From Micavibrio aeruginosavorus (GTDB taxonomy: Bacteria; Pseudomonadota; Alphaproteobacteria; Micavibrionales; Micavibrionaceae), in the NCBI GenBank assembly GCA_003241475.1, contig QFQB01000043.1:1-15279 (forward strand): a stretch of 15,279 nt of DNA. The letters are read 5' to 3'. The first letter of the stretch is position 1; each line of letters begins with the position of its first letter. Under the pieces are notes generated by a model that had not been told where the DNA came from, made no database searches, and worked only from the letters and a program-made list of their open reading frames with translations. The position numbers and the translations under genes are program-made. Below, piece after piece: positions 1-6,429 of this stretch.

Positions 1-834
1 AAAAACCCGTATCTCTCCCCGTTCAACGAGATGCAGCGATTTAAAACCCACCCCGCCATCAAGGCCTATCTGGAGGGCGGACGGCGCGTGGCCTATGGCG
101 CGCGCGCGCTGGTCGAAGGCGGTTTCCAATCCCAGCCCAAGCTCACCTTTCCCGGCGGCGTTCTGATCGGAGACACGGCAGGATTTTTGAACGTGCCCAA
201 GATCAAGGGCAACCACATGGCCATGAAATCGGGCATGCTGGCCGCCGAGGCCCTCGCCCCGTTCCTGCAGGCGGGCGGCGAAGCGCGGGAGTGCGTCGCG
301 TACCAAACCGGCTACGAGAATTCATGGGCCTATAAAGAATTGTATAAAGTCAGAAACATACGCCCCGGATTCAATTGGGGCCTGCTTTTTGGCATAATTC
401 ATGCAGGGTTCCAGACCATCGGCGGGTGGATGCTACCCTATACGCTCAAAAACCACGCCGATTACAAGCAATTGAACAAGGCCAAGGACAGCGTGAAGAT
501 CGACTATCCCAAACCAGACGGCGTGCTGACCTTCGACCGGCTGACCTCGGTGCAACTTTCGAACACGATGCACGAGGAAGACCAGCCAAGCCATTTGAAA
601 CTTAAAGATCCCTCAATCCCCGTTTCCGTCAACCTGCCCGAATGGGCGGAGCCGGCCCAGCGTTATTGCCCGGCGGCTGTGTATGAAATTGTGGAAGAAA
701 TGGGCGCAAAAAAATTCGTTATCAATGCGCAAAATTGTGTACATTGTAAAACGTGTGACATCAAAGACCCCTCCCAGAATATCGACTGGACAGTGCCGCA
801 AGGCGGGGGCGGACCCAATTACCCGAATATGTAA
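1..834 (+). CDS. Electron transfer flavoprotein-ubiquinone oxidoreductase (ETF-QO), C-terminal part
   Basis: ETF-QO is a membrane-associated FAD and 4Fe-4S enzyme that passes electrons from reduced ETF (from acyl-CoA and amino-acid dehydrogenases) to ubiquinone. The reading frame is open from base 1, so the gene begins upstream; 277 residues are visible, about half of a usual ~540-560 aa protein. The first visible residues (NPYLSPFNEMQRFKTHP) are characteristic of the family. A GDTAGFLNVPKIKG stretch follows near bases 169-210, from the FAD/quinone-binding part. The C-terminal ferredoxin-like domain keeps all four cluster cysteines: one in YCPAAVYE (codon at 667) and three in NCVHCKTCD (codons at 736, 745, 754). 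The C-terminal WTVPQGGGGPNYPNM ending is also typical. It ends 29 bases before the TPR lipoprotein gene, probably in one operon. Family assignment is firm; the N-terminus is not visible. Confidence 0.96.
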   Translation, partial: KNPYLSPFNEMQRFKTHPAIKAYLEGGRRVAYGARALVEGGFQSQPKLTFPGGVLIGDTAGFLNVPKIKGNHMAMKSGMLAAEALAPFLQAGGEARECVAYQTGYENSWAYKELYKVRNIRPGFNWGLLFGIIHAGFQTIGGWMLPYTLKNHADYKQLNKAKDSVKIDYPKPDGVLTFDRLTSVQLSNTMHEEDQPSHLKLKDPSIPVSVNLPEWAEPAQRYCPAAVYEIVEEMGAKKFVINAQNCVHCKTCDIKDPSQNIDWTVPQGGGGPNYPNM

Positions 835-863
835 TTTATAAGAATGCGAACAGGCAGGTTGTC

Positions 864-2651
864 ATGACCGAGAAATACAAAAACATCCTCCTCGCCCTCA
901 GCGCCGTCGCGCTACTGTCGGGGTGCGACGACAAATTCGAACAGCTGAGTTGGCTGGACTGGCTGAAGGGCAAGGACGAACCGCGCCAGACCGCAACGAT
1001 CTTGCCATCGGATTACGTGCGCGAGACGCAAGCCGGAAACTATCTGGCCGGACAATTCGCCCAGTATCGCCAAGACTGGAAAACCGCCAATGAATATCTG
1101 GACAAGGTTATTTCGCTCGATCCCGGCAACATAGACCTGCAACAGCGCGCAATGATCTTGGCGATGCAGTCCGGCGATGCCAACCGCGCCATCGTCCTGG
1201 CGCGCAAAGTTCTGGAAGAAGACCACAAAAACCTGCTGGCGCTTTTGTTCATCGGCGTGGACCAGATCGCGCGTCAGGAATACGCCCCTGCCGTGCGCAC
1301 GTTATCCAAAATGCCCGAAAACGGCATTGCCGATTTCATCCGCCCGATCCTGATCGCGTGGGCGCAAGCGCCCGAAAAAGAGGTGGATCTGGATGCGTTG
1401 AGCGCCAATGGCCCGCTACAAACCTATCATGCGCTTCTAATCGCAGATTATCTGGGCGCCGTAAAAAATCCTGAAACATATCTGGTCAATGTGTTGGCAG
1501 TCGGCGGCGCGGATATCCACTCGCTGGAAATGATGGCGGATGTCTATGCCCGTCAGGGCCGCGCCGATCTGGCCAAAAAGATCTATGACACGTTGATCCT
1601 TCAATATGAAACGGGCGCAGCCAATTCCTCCCGCCTCGATCTTTTGAAGCAAAAGCGCGACAACCCGGAGATGGCTAAATCCGACCGCATCCAGACGCCG
1701 TCCCAAGGCGTAGCGGAAGCGTTTTACAATATTTCCCGCATCCTGTTTCAGGACCAGAGCGACGATTCAGCGCTCGTGTTCATCCGCATCTCGCAGTATC
1801 TCGACCCGACCAAGGACGATGCGAAACTGTTGCTCGCCCGCATGATGATCAAAACGGGACATTCCGACGAAGCCATTGCCGCCTACAAATCCATCCGCTC
1901 CGACAGTCCGGGATATCCCGAGGCTTTGCGTAGCGCTGCTGAACTCCTGGAAGACGAAGGCAAAATCGATGAATCCATATCTTTCCTCGAGGACATCTAT
2001 CAAAACAACAAGGATGTGGATGCGCTTGTTCAGATCGGCGATGTCTACCGCCGCGCCGAACGCCACGCAGAAGCCATCAAGGCTTATGACCGCGCCGTTG
2101 ACGCGCTGGGCGGAAAAATCAGCGCCGATCACTGGAACATTCTTTACGCCCGCGGCATGAGCTACGAGCGAACGGGTTCGATGAAAAAAGCGGAAGACGA
2201 CCTCGAAGCCGCGCTTGAATACAAACCCGACCACCCTTACCTGCTTAACTATCTCGGCTACAGCTGGGCCGACCAGAACAAGAAGCTCGACAAAGCGCTT
2301 GCGCTTGTTGAAAAGGCCGCCAACCTCAAGCCGGACGACGGCTATATTATAGACTCGCTTGGCTGGGTTTACTACCGCATGGGACAATATCAAGATGCCG
2401 TCGCGCAGCTTGAAAAAGCGGTGGAGATGGTGCCTTACGATGCCACGATCAACGACCATCTGGGCGACGCCTATTGGAAAGTGGGACGCAAGAACGAGGC
2501 AAGATTCCAGTGGCAGCGCGCCATCAACCACACTGAAGACGCTTCGCTGAAAAAGGATCTCGAGATCAAGATCAGCGACGGGCTGACCGATAAAAATCCG
2601 CCCGTGATGGAAGCGACCACCATCAAGCCCGCCGAAACGATCAAGCGCTGA
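864..2651 (+). CDS. TPR-repeat lipoprotein (595 aa)
   Basis: This is a tetratricopeptide-repeat scaffold, probably anchored by lipid on the periplasmic side. The N-terminus is a short lipoprotein signal with lipobox LLSG-C (Cys21). The mature protein starts Cys-Asp-Asp; Asp at +2 would favour inner-membrane retention under the E. coli Lol rule, which may not hold here. Repeats are seen from about residue 58 to 130 and again from about 290 to 570, with helix pairs ending in the usual xxDP or xxPD turns (LDPGN, YKPDH, LKPDDG, VPYD). The best repeats are in the last third (LGWVYYRMGQYQDAVAQLEKA). ATG 864 follows a CAGG at 855-858. The position between ETF-QO and ispE is, as far as I recall, a recurrent alphaproteobacterial arrangement. 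The precise role is unknown; TPR proteins of this kind usually hold envelope protein complexes together. Confidence 0.9.
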   Translation: MTEKYKNILLALSAVALLSGCDDKFEQLSWLDWLKGKDEPRQTATILPSDYVRETQAGNYLAGQFAQYRQDWKTANEYLDKVISLDPGNIDLQQRAMILAMQSGDANRAIVLARKVLEEDHKNLLALLFIGVDQIARQEYAPAVRTLSKMPENGIADFIRPILIAWAQAPEKEVDLDALSANGPLQTYHALLIADYLGAVKNPETYLVNVLAVGGADIHSLEMMADVYARQGRADLAKKIYDTLILQYETGAANSSRLDLLKQKRDNPEMAKSDRIQTPSQGVAEAFYNISRILFQDQSDDSALVFIRISQYLDPTKDDAKLLLARMMIKTGHSDEAIAAYKSIRSDSPGYPEALRSAAELLEDEGKIDESISFLEDIYQNNKDVDALVQIGDVYRRAERHAEAIKAYDRAVDALGGKISADHWNILYARGMSYERTGSMKKAEDDLEAALEYKPDHPYLLNYLGYSWADQNKKLDKALALVEKAANLKPDDGYIIDSLGWVYYRMGQYQDAVAQLEKAVEMVPYDATINDHLGDAYWKVGRKNEARFQWQRAINHTEDASLKKDLEIKISDGLTDKNPPVMEATTIKPAETIKR

Positions 2652-2667
2652 ACGGCGCTGGAAAGAA

Positions 2668-3534
2668 ATGAGCGATCGCGTTTCCATCAAGGCGCCGGCC
2701 AAGATCAATCTTTACCTGCATGTCACGGGCAAGCGCAATGACGGCTATCATTTTCTGGACTCTCTCGTCGTTTTTGCAAAAGATGCTTTCGATCTGGTGA
2801 CCATTGAAAAATCAGAGCTGGATATTTTTGAGATTGGCGGTCCCTTTGCGCCGCTCTTGCACGAGACCGATCGCAAAGACAATCTTGTTTTAAAAGCCTT
2901 GCAGATGTATCGCGCCGATACAGGCATAAAGACGCCCGTCAGACTCACGCTTGAAAAGAACTTGCCCGTCGGCGGAGGGATCGGCGGCGGATCGGCGGAT
3001 GCCGCGGTTGCGATCAAAGGATTGGAGACGTTATTCAATGCACCGTTGAAGGATCGATCCCTTCTTGCAAAACTCGGGGCCGATGTTCCTGTGTGCTACA
3101 ACGGCAAGAACTGCATCATGCGCGGCATCGGCGATGTTTTATTTGATGCCCCTGCCCTACCCGCATTTTATATGCTACTTGTCTGGCCGCAAAAACACAC
3201 CGCAACGAAAGATGTTTTTACGCGCCTTTCTTTGTCCGAGATGAAAGAAGAAATATTCATTCCGCCAGCGTTTGACAACGTAAATGATTTTATAAAATTC
3301 CTGCAAGCGAACGACAACGATCTGGCAGAACCTGCGCAAGCCATTTCACCTGAAATTACGCAAGCACTGACATTCCTACATAAAGACCAGGTCTGCCTTC
3401 TTGCCCGCATGAGCGGGAGCGGCTCTACGGTTTTCGGCCTTTTCGAGAATGCGCAAGCCTGTGAAAACGCAAAATCCGCCGTAAGAGCGCAAAGGCCGGA
3501 TTGGTGGGCGCAGACCACATCCATACTTTTTTAA
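2668..3534 (+). CDS. ispE: 4-diphosphocytidyl-2-C-methyl-D-erythritol kinase IspE
   Basis: IspE is the cytoplasmic GHMP-family kinase that phosphorylates the 2-hydroxyl of CDP-methylerythritol with ATP, the fourth step of the MEP pathway to isoprenoid precursors. At 288 aa the length is normal. Three family signatures are present in order: KAPAKINLYL at 8-17 with the catalytic Lys12; the glycine-rich ATP loop PVGGGIGGGSADAA at 100-113; and GADVPVC around catalytic Asp139. The C-terminal GHMP loop MSGSGST lies at 248-254. The start ATG lies 16 bases after the TPR stop and is preceded by GGAAAG at 2660-2665, so the gene is probably co-transcribed and perhaps translationally coupled to the TPR gene. 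The polyprenyl lipid carrier used by the polysaccharide locus downstream derives from this pathway, but the neighbourhood is probably coincidental. Confidence 0.97.
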   Translation: MSDRVSIKAPAKINLYLHVTGKRNDGYHFLDSLVVFAKDAFDLVTIEKSELDIFEIGGPFAPLLHETDRKDNLVLKALQMYRADTGIKTPVRLTLEKNLPVGGGIGGGSADAAVAIKGLETLFNAPLKDRSLLAKLGADVPVCYNGKNCIMRGIGDVLFDAPALPAFYMLLVWPQKHTATKDVFTRLSLSEMKEEIFIPPAFDNVNDFIKFLQANDNDLAEPAQAISPEITQALTFLHKDQVCLLARMSGSGSTVFGLFENAQACENAKSAVRAQRPDWWAQTTSILF

Positions 3535-3601
3535 CCGCTTATATTGCGCTCGTTCGCGTATGCAGCACGTGTTGTGCCTTCTTTCACCTTCCGGATTGTT
3601 C

Positions 3602-3607
3602 TATAAT
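3602..3607 (+). promoter_or_regulatory. Probable -10 element (TATAAT) for the small TPR gene
   Basis: A perfect TATAAT lies 28 bases before the chosen ATG at 3635. Transcription would begin near 3613-3615 and give a leader of about 20 bases with the ribosome site at 3625-3630. No good -35 hexamer is found at the usual 16-18 base spacing (the sequence there is TTCTTT-like), so this rests on the -10 and its position between ispE and the next gene. Confidence 0.45.
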
Positions 3608-3624
3608 GGAGTTCCGCCCACCAT

Positions 3625-3630
3625 GGAGAG
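3625..3630 (+). promoter_or_regulatory. Ribosome binding site GGAGAG that fixes the start at 3635
   Basis: GGAGAG lies four bases before ATG 3635, which opens directly into a signal peptide (MKKLTMIFTALFF). An in-frame ATG at 3623 overlaps this site, and an ATG at 3560 lies upstream of the probable -10 element. Both are less likely starts. Confidence 0.6.
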
Positions 3631-3634
3631 ACTC

Positions 3635-4309
3635 ATGAAAAAACTGACAATGATTTTTACGGCGTTATTCTTCACTCTGGTTTTTATTCCACAATCCTAT
3701 GCAGCCGACATGACATCCGATTTGCAAACCATTCAGGAAGAGTGGGCCCGCATCAAATATCAGGTGCAAGGCAAGGATGCCAAAATTGCCGCCATCACAA
3801 AACTCGAACCACGCGCGGCACAAGAAGTCACAAAATATCCTGGCAAGGCTGAACCGCTGATCTGGCAGGCCATCGTCCTCGCCACAGACGCCAATATTAC
3901 AAAAAGCCTTTCAGGATTGCCAAAAGTCGAGAAGGCCAAAAAGTTGCTTGAAGATTCTTTGAAGATTGATCCCAGCGCGATGGACGGCTCGGCCCATATG
4001 ACCCTTGGATCGCTCTATTATCAAGTTCCCGGTTGGCCTGTTGGATTCGGCGATGACGATCTAGCCGAGAAACATTTGAAAGCCGCGTTGCAGATCAATC
4101 CCGACGGCATGGACACGAATTACTGGTACGGCGCGTTCCTTCTTGAAGATGGTCGCTATGACGATGCGGCAAAATATTTGCAAAAAGCACTTGCCGCCCC
4201 TGATCGCGCCAACCGCCGTGTTGCCGATGCCGGACGCCGTAACGAGATCAAAGACGCGCTTGCCAAAGCCGTAGCCTCACAAAAAACGAAAAATAGAGGC
4301 AACGAATAA
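3635..4309 (+). CDS. Secreted TPR-repeat protein (224 aa)
   Basis: This is a small exported protein with a cleavable signal peptide: MKK, a hydrophobic run at residues 6-18, and a probable cut after SYA (residue 23). The mature part is helical. Helix pairs at about 95-112 (AKKLLEDSLKIDPSA), 142-155 (DLAEKHLKAALQINPDG) and 163-190 (NYWYGAFLLEDGRYDDAAKYLQKAL) fit TPR or TPR-like repeats. The motif LGSLYYQVPGWPVGFGDDD between repeats is seen in a family of periplasmic proteobacterial TPR proteins, some compared with the TatT component of TRAP transport. I cannot assign a function. The gene has its own likely promoter and a strong terminator behind it, so it looks monocistronic and separate from both ispE and the polysaccharide genes. 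Confidence 0.82.
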   Translation: MKKLTMIFTALFFTLVFIPQSYAADMTSDLQTIQEEWARIKYQVQGKDAKIAAITKLEPRAAQEVTKYPGKAEPLIWQAIVLATDANITKSLSGLPKVEKAKKLLEDSLKIDPSAMDGSAHMTLGSLYYQVPGWPVGFGDDDLAEKHLKAALQINPDGMDTNYWYGAFLLEDGRYDDAAKYLQKALAAPDRANRRVADAGRRNEIKDALAKAVASQKTKNRGNE

Positions 4310-4329
4310 AGAGTTCTTTAAGTTCCCCC

Positions 4330-4359
4330 AAAGCCCTGCCTACTGGTGGGGCTTTTTTT
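4330..4359 (+). terminator. Rho-independent terminator after the small TPR gene
   Basis: An 11-bp hairpin runs from 4330 to 4355. The left arm begins AAAGCCC, the right arm ends GGGCTTT, there are two G-T pairs inside, and the loop is TACT at 4341-4344. A run of seven T follows at 4353-4359, overlapping the foot of the stem. It starts 20 bases after the stop codon. This separates the housekeeping block from the polysaccharide operon. Confidence 0.93.
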
Positions 4360-4515
4360 CGCCATATTACAAGGGCATAACGGAAAAACGGCACTTACGT
4401 AGAGCCTAAAAATCAGTTACGCTTCGTGCAGTGCAAAAAAGTCATTGTATTACATAATAGACAGTGATACAGCCCATATGCTACCTTTTTACCGCACCAC
4501 CTAGGTATATTTAAC
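4360..4515 (+). promoter_or_regulatory. Leader/promoter region of the exopolysaccharide operon
   Basis: These 156 bases separate the terminator from the first polysaccharide gene and contain no plausible gene. They must carry the operon promoter, but no textbook sigma-70 pair stands out. The best -10-like hexamers are CATAAT at 4453-4458 and GATACA at 4466-4471; TTGTAT at 4445-4450 could be a -35 for a site near 4466-4473. Two near-identical octamers, CACTTACG (4392) and CAGTTACG (4414), lie 22 bases apart and could be operator half-sites. The region is AT-rich just before the gene. Confidence 0.4.
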
Positions 4516-5796
4516 GTGTTGAAAAACAACGATTTTTTCAAAACCGCGCTTTGTGCGCCCTTGTTGCTGGCAACTCTTGTCGCCGGCACGGGTGCCGCTT
4601 ACGCCCAAAAAGATGAAGAAGACAGCGCCCTTTCCCTCACCACCCGCATGAATCCTGCATATGATCCGGTGGGGTACAAGCTGGGGGATTTCACGCTCTT
4701 CAGCGGCATTTCCAACACGCTCCAGTATCAAGACAATATCTACGCGACCAAAGAGGACGAGCGCTCGGATTACGTTTATTCGGTGCAACCGAATTTCAGC
4801 CTGCGCTCCAATTTCGTTCGCCACTCGCTGAGCGCCGGTGCGTTTTATGATGAGGGCTGGTACCGCGATCTCGATAGCGAAAATTACAAAGACTACGGCG
4901 CCAATCTGGGCGGAAGCCTCGATATCACAGGACAGACGAGCTTGCCTGTTTCGCTTTCCTTCCAGCGCGAACATATTCGCCGCGGTTCGCCGGACGACGA
5001 GCGCCTTTCCGAGCCGACCTTTTACAAAGTCGTCAATGCGACGATGAGCCTTATCCATCGCGGACAGACGCTGGCCGCCAAAATCATTACCGGCTTTAAA
5101 CGATATGTCTATGAGAACGTCAGTGGCGCTACTGCCGATCTCGACATGGGCGATGCGGACCGCAATGAATACTCCGTTTACAGCAGCATCGGCTTTAACG
5201 ATGATGCCGTGTTTTCCCCGTTCGTGTATACACGCGCCCTACAGGTCGGCTATGACCGCGCCGTTGACAATGAAGGGTTCGATAAGGATGCGTTCGAATA
5301 TGAAGGCGGCGTCGGCACAATTTTGAACATCTCGCGCCTGACGCGCGCCTCCTTTACAGTCGGCAAGGTCCACCGCACCATCGACGATCCGGCTTTCGAC
5401 GATATCGACGGTTACGCTTATGGGGTGAATGTCACATGGGAGCCTTCCACGCTCATGTCCTTTTTGCTTGAAGGGCAGCGCGCCATCCGCGAGTCCACGA
5501 GCAACGGAAACTCCTCGCGCATCGACACATCGCTACAGCTCAGCGCCAATTACGAAATGTTCCCGAACCTTTTCATCCAGCCTTCCGTTGGCGTTTCCGA
5601 ACAAGACTATCAGGGCGGTCAGGGCGGCAAAACCCAATCGACGAACGGCGGAATTTCCATGACCTATAAAATGAACCGGAATCTCTGGCTGAGTTCTTCC
5701 TATCGTTTTAACAATCAGGAAGAAAAGGAAGCCGCCCCCGGAATCCAGAGCTACGACAGCAATACCTACAGCCTTTCCCTTCGACTGCAATTCTAA
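4516..5796 (+). CDS. Outer-membrane beta-barrel protein, BBP2 type, of the exopolysaccharide operon
   Basis: This 426-aa protein has a signal peptide (hydrophobic run about 11-26, probable cut after AYA at residue 30) and ends in LSLRLQF. The terminal Phe and alternating hydrophobic pattern mark an outer-membrane barrel. The opening of the mature part (NPAYDPVGYKLGDF, then NTLQYQDNIYAT) and the repeated strand/turn pattern resemble the putative beta-barrel porin 2 family, often found beside polysaccharide export genes in alphaproteobacteria. The start is GTG 4516; TTG 4519 in the same frame is an alternative. AGG at 4503-4505 is a poor ribosome site, so the start is unsure by one codon. It is first in an operon with the OPX protein 13 bases downstream. 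It may form or support the outer-membrane exit for the polymer; this is inference. Confidence 0.85.
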   Translation: MLKNNDFFKTALCAPLLLATLVAGTGAAYAQKDEEDSALSLTTRMNPAYDPVGYKLGDFTLFSGISNTLQYQDNIYATKEDERSDYVYSVQPNFSLRSNFVRHSLSAGAFYDEGWYRDLDSENYKDYGANLGGSLDITGQTSLPVSLSFQREHIRRGSPDDERLSEPTFYKVVNATMSLIHRGQTLAAKIITGFKRYVYENVSGATADLDMGDADRNEYSVYSSIGFNDDAVFSPFVYTRALQVGYDRAVDNEGFDKDAFEYEGGVGTILNISRLTRASFTVGKVHRTIDDPAFDDIDGYAYGVNVTWEPSTLMSFLLEGQRAIRESTSNGNSSRIDTSLQLSANYEMFPNLFIQPSVGVSEQDYQGGQGGKTQSTNGGISMTYKMNRNLWLSSSYRFNNQEEKEAAPGIQSYDSNTYSLSLRLQF

Positions 5797-5809
5797 CCAT
5801 GGTGCAACA

Positions 5810-6394
5810 ATGAAAACATTCAACATTCAAAAAATTTATAAAAATACACTGCTTCTGGCCCTGACGGCCATGATGCTCACCATCCTTGCAGGATGCGCGA
5901 GCGGCCCCAGAACGGTGGAAGTTCCGGATACGCGCGCAGACTATGTTCTGGGCATTGGCGACAAGCTACGCATCAACGTGTTCGGACAAGAAGAGCTGAC
6001 CGGCGAGTACACCGTCGAATCCAACGGCGATATCTCCTTCCCGCTTCTAGGCGATGTGCCCGTCGCCGGATTTACGCCGACGGAAATAGAAGCGAAGATC
6101 GCCGACGACCTTGATCCGGATTACATCGTCAGTCCGCGCGTGAGCATCGAAGTCCTGAATTACCGGAGTCTCTATGTTCTGGGCGAAGTGCAACAGCCCG
6201 GAAAATATGAATACGCGCCGAACCTGACGGTCTTGCAAGCGATCGCTACAGCCGGCGGCTATACGTACCGCGCCAATGAAGACACGGTGGAAGTCACCCG
6301 CCATGTCAAAGGCGCGCTCAAGACATTTACCGTCAACCAAACGACCATGCTAAAGCCCGGCGATACGATCGTCGTAAAAAGACGCTGGTTCTAA
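5810..6394 (+). CDS. Short OPX-type polysaccharide export lipoprotein (GumB/Wza family)
   Basis: This is a periplasmic outer-membrane-attached export protein of Wzy-dependent polysaccharide systems. It has a lipoprotein signal with lipobox LAG-C (Cys29), then a poly-export domain at about 43-118 (ADYVLGIGDKLRINVFGQEEL; NGDISFPLLGDVPVAGFT) and one SLBB-like domain at about 119-165 (RSLYVLGEVQQPGKYEYAPNLTVLQAIATAGG). At 194 aa it is close to GumB and much shorter than Wza. It ends in VVKRRWF right after the last beta strand, with no C-terminal amphipathic helix of the kind that forms the Wza pore. The start ATG has only a weak upstream ribosome site, so translation may be coupled to the barrel gene. 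The family is clear; which partner provides the outer-membrane pore is the open question. Confidence 0.93.
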   Translation: MKTFNIQKIYKNTLLLALTAMMLTILAGCASGPRTVEVPDTRADYVLGIGDKLRINVFGQEELTGEYTVESNGDISFPLLGDVPVAGFTPTEIEAKIADDLDPDYIVSPRVSIEVLNYRSLYVLGEVQQPGKYEYAPNLTVLQAIATAGGYTYRANEDTVEVTRHVKGALKTFTVNQTTMLKPGDTIVVKRRWF

Positions 6395-6415
6395 GAACAA
6401 TTGTGATTTAAAAAG

Positions 6416-6421
6416 TAAGGA
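6416..6421 (+). promoter_or_regulatory. Ribosome binding site for the co-polymerase gene
   Basis: TAAGGA lies eight bases before ATG 6430, a near-consensus site that supports this start. It is the strongest ribosome site in the operon together with the one at 8459. Confidence 0.6.
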
Positions 6422-6429
6422 TATTAGAT

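Noticed and set aside
1767..2708. Long open frame of 313 codons on the minus strand
   Set aside because: It is antisense to the TPR lipoprotein, whose frame has a lipobox and repeats. The antisense product shows no family features and runs into ispE.
3562..3577. Imperfect palindrome around CACGTG after ispE, considered as a terminator
   Set aside because: The stem is only four to five pairs with mismatches and is followed by CTTCTTTC rather than a T-run; too weak to call.
3560..3634. In-frame upstream extension of the small TPR gene to ATG 3560
   Set aside because: It lies before a perfect -10 hexamer and has no signal-peptide character; GGAGAG and MKKL at 3635 give a better start.
4501..5058. 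Minus-strand open frame of 185 codons over the start of the barrel gene
   Set aside because: The plus-strand frame has a signal peptide and barrel ending; the minus frame has no recognisable motif and no ribosome site.
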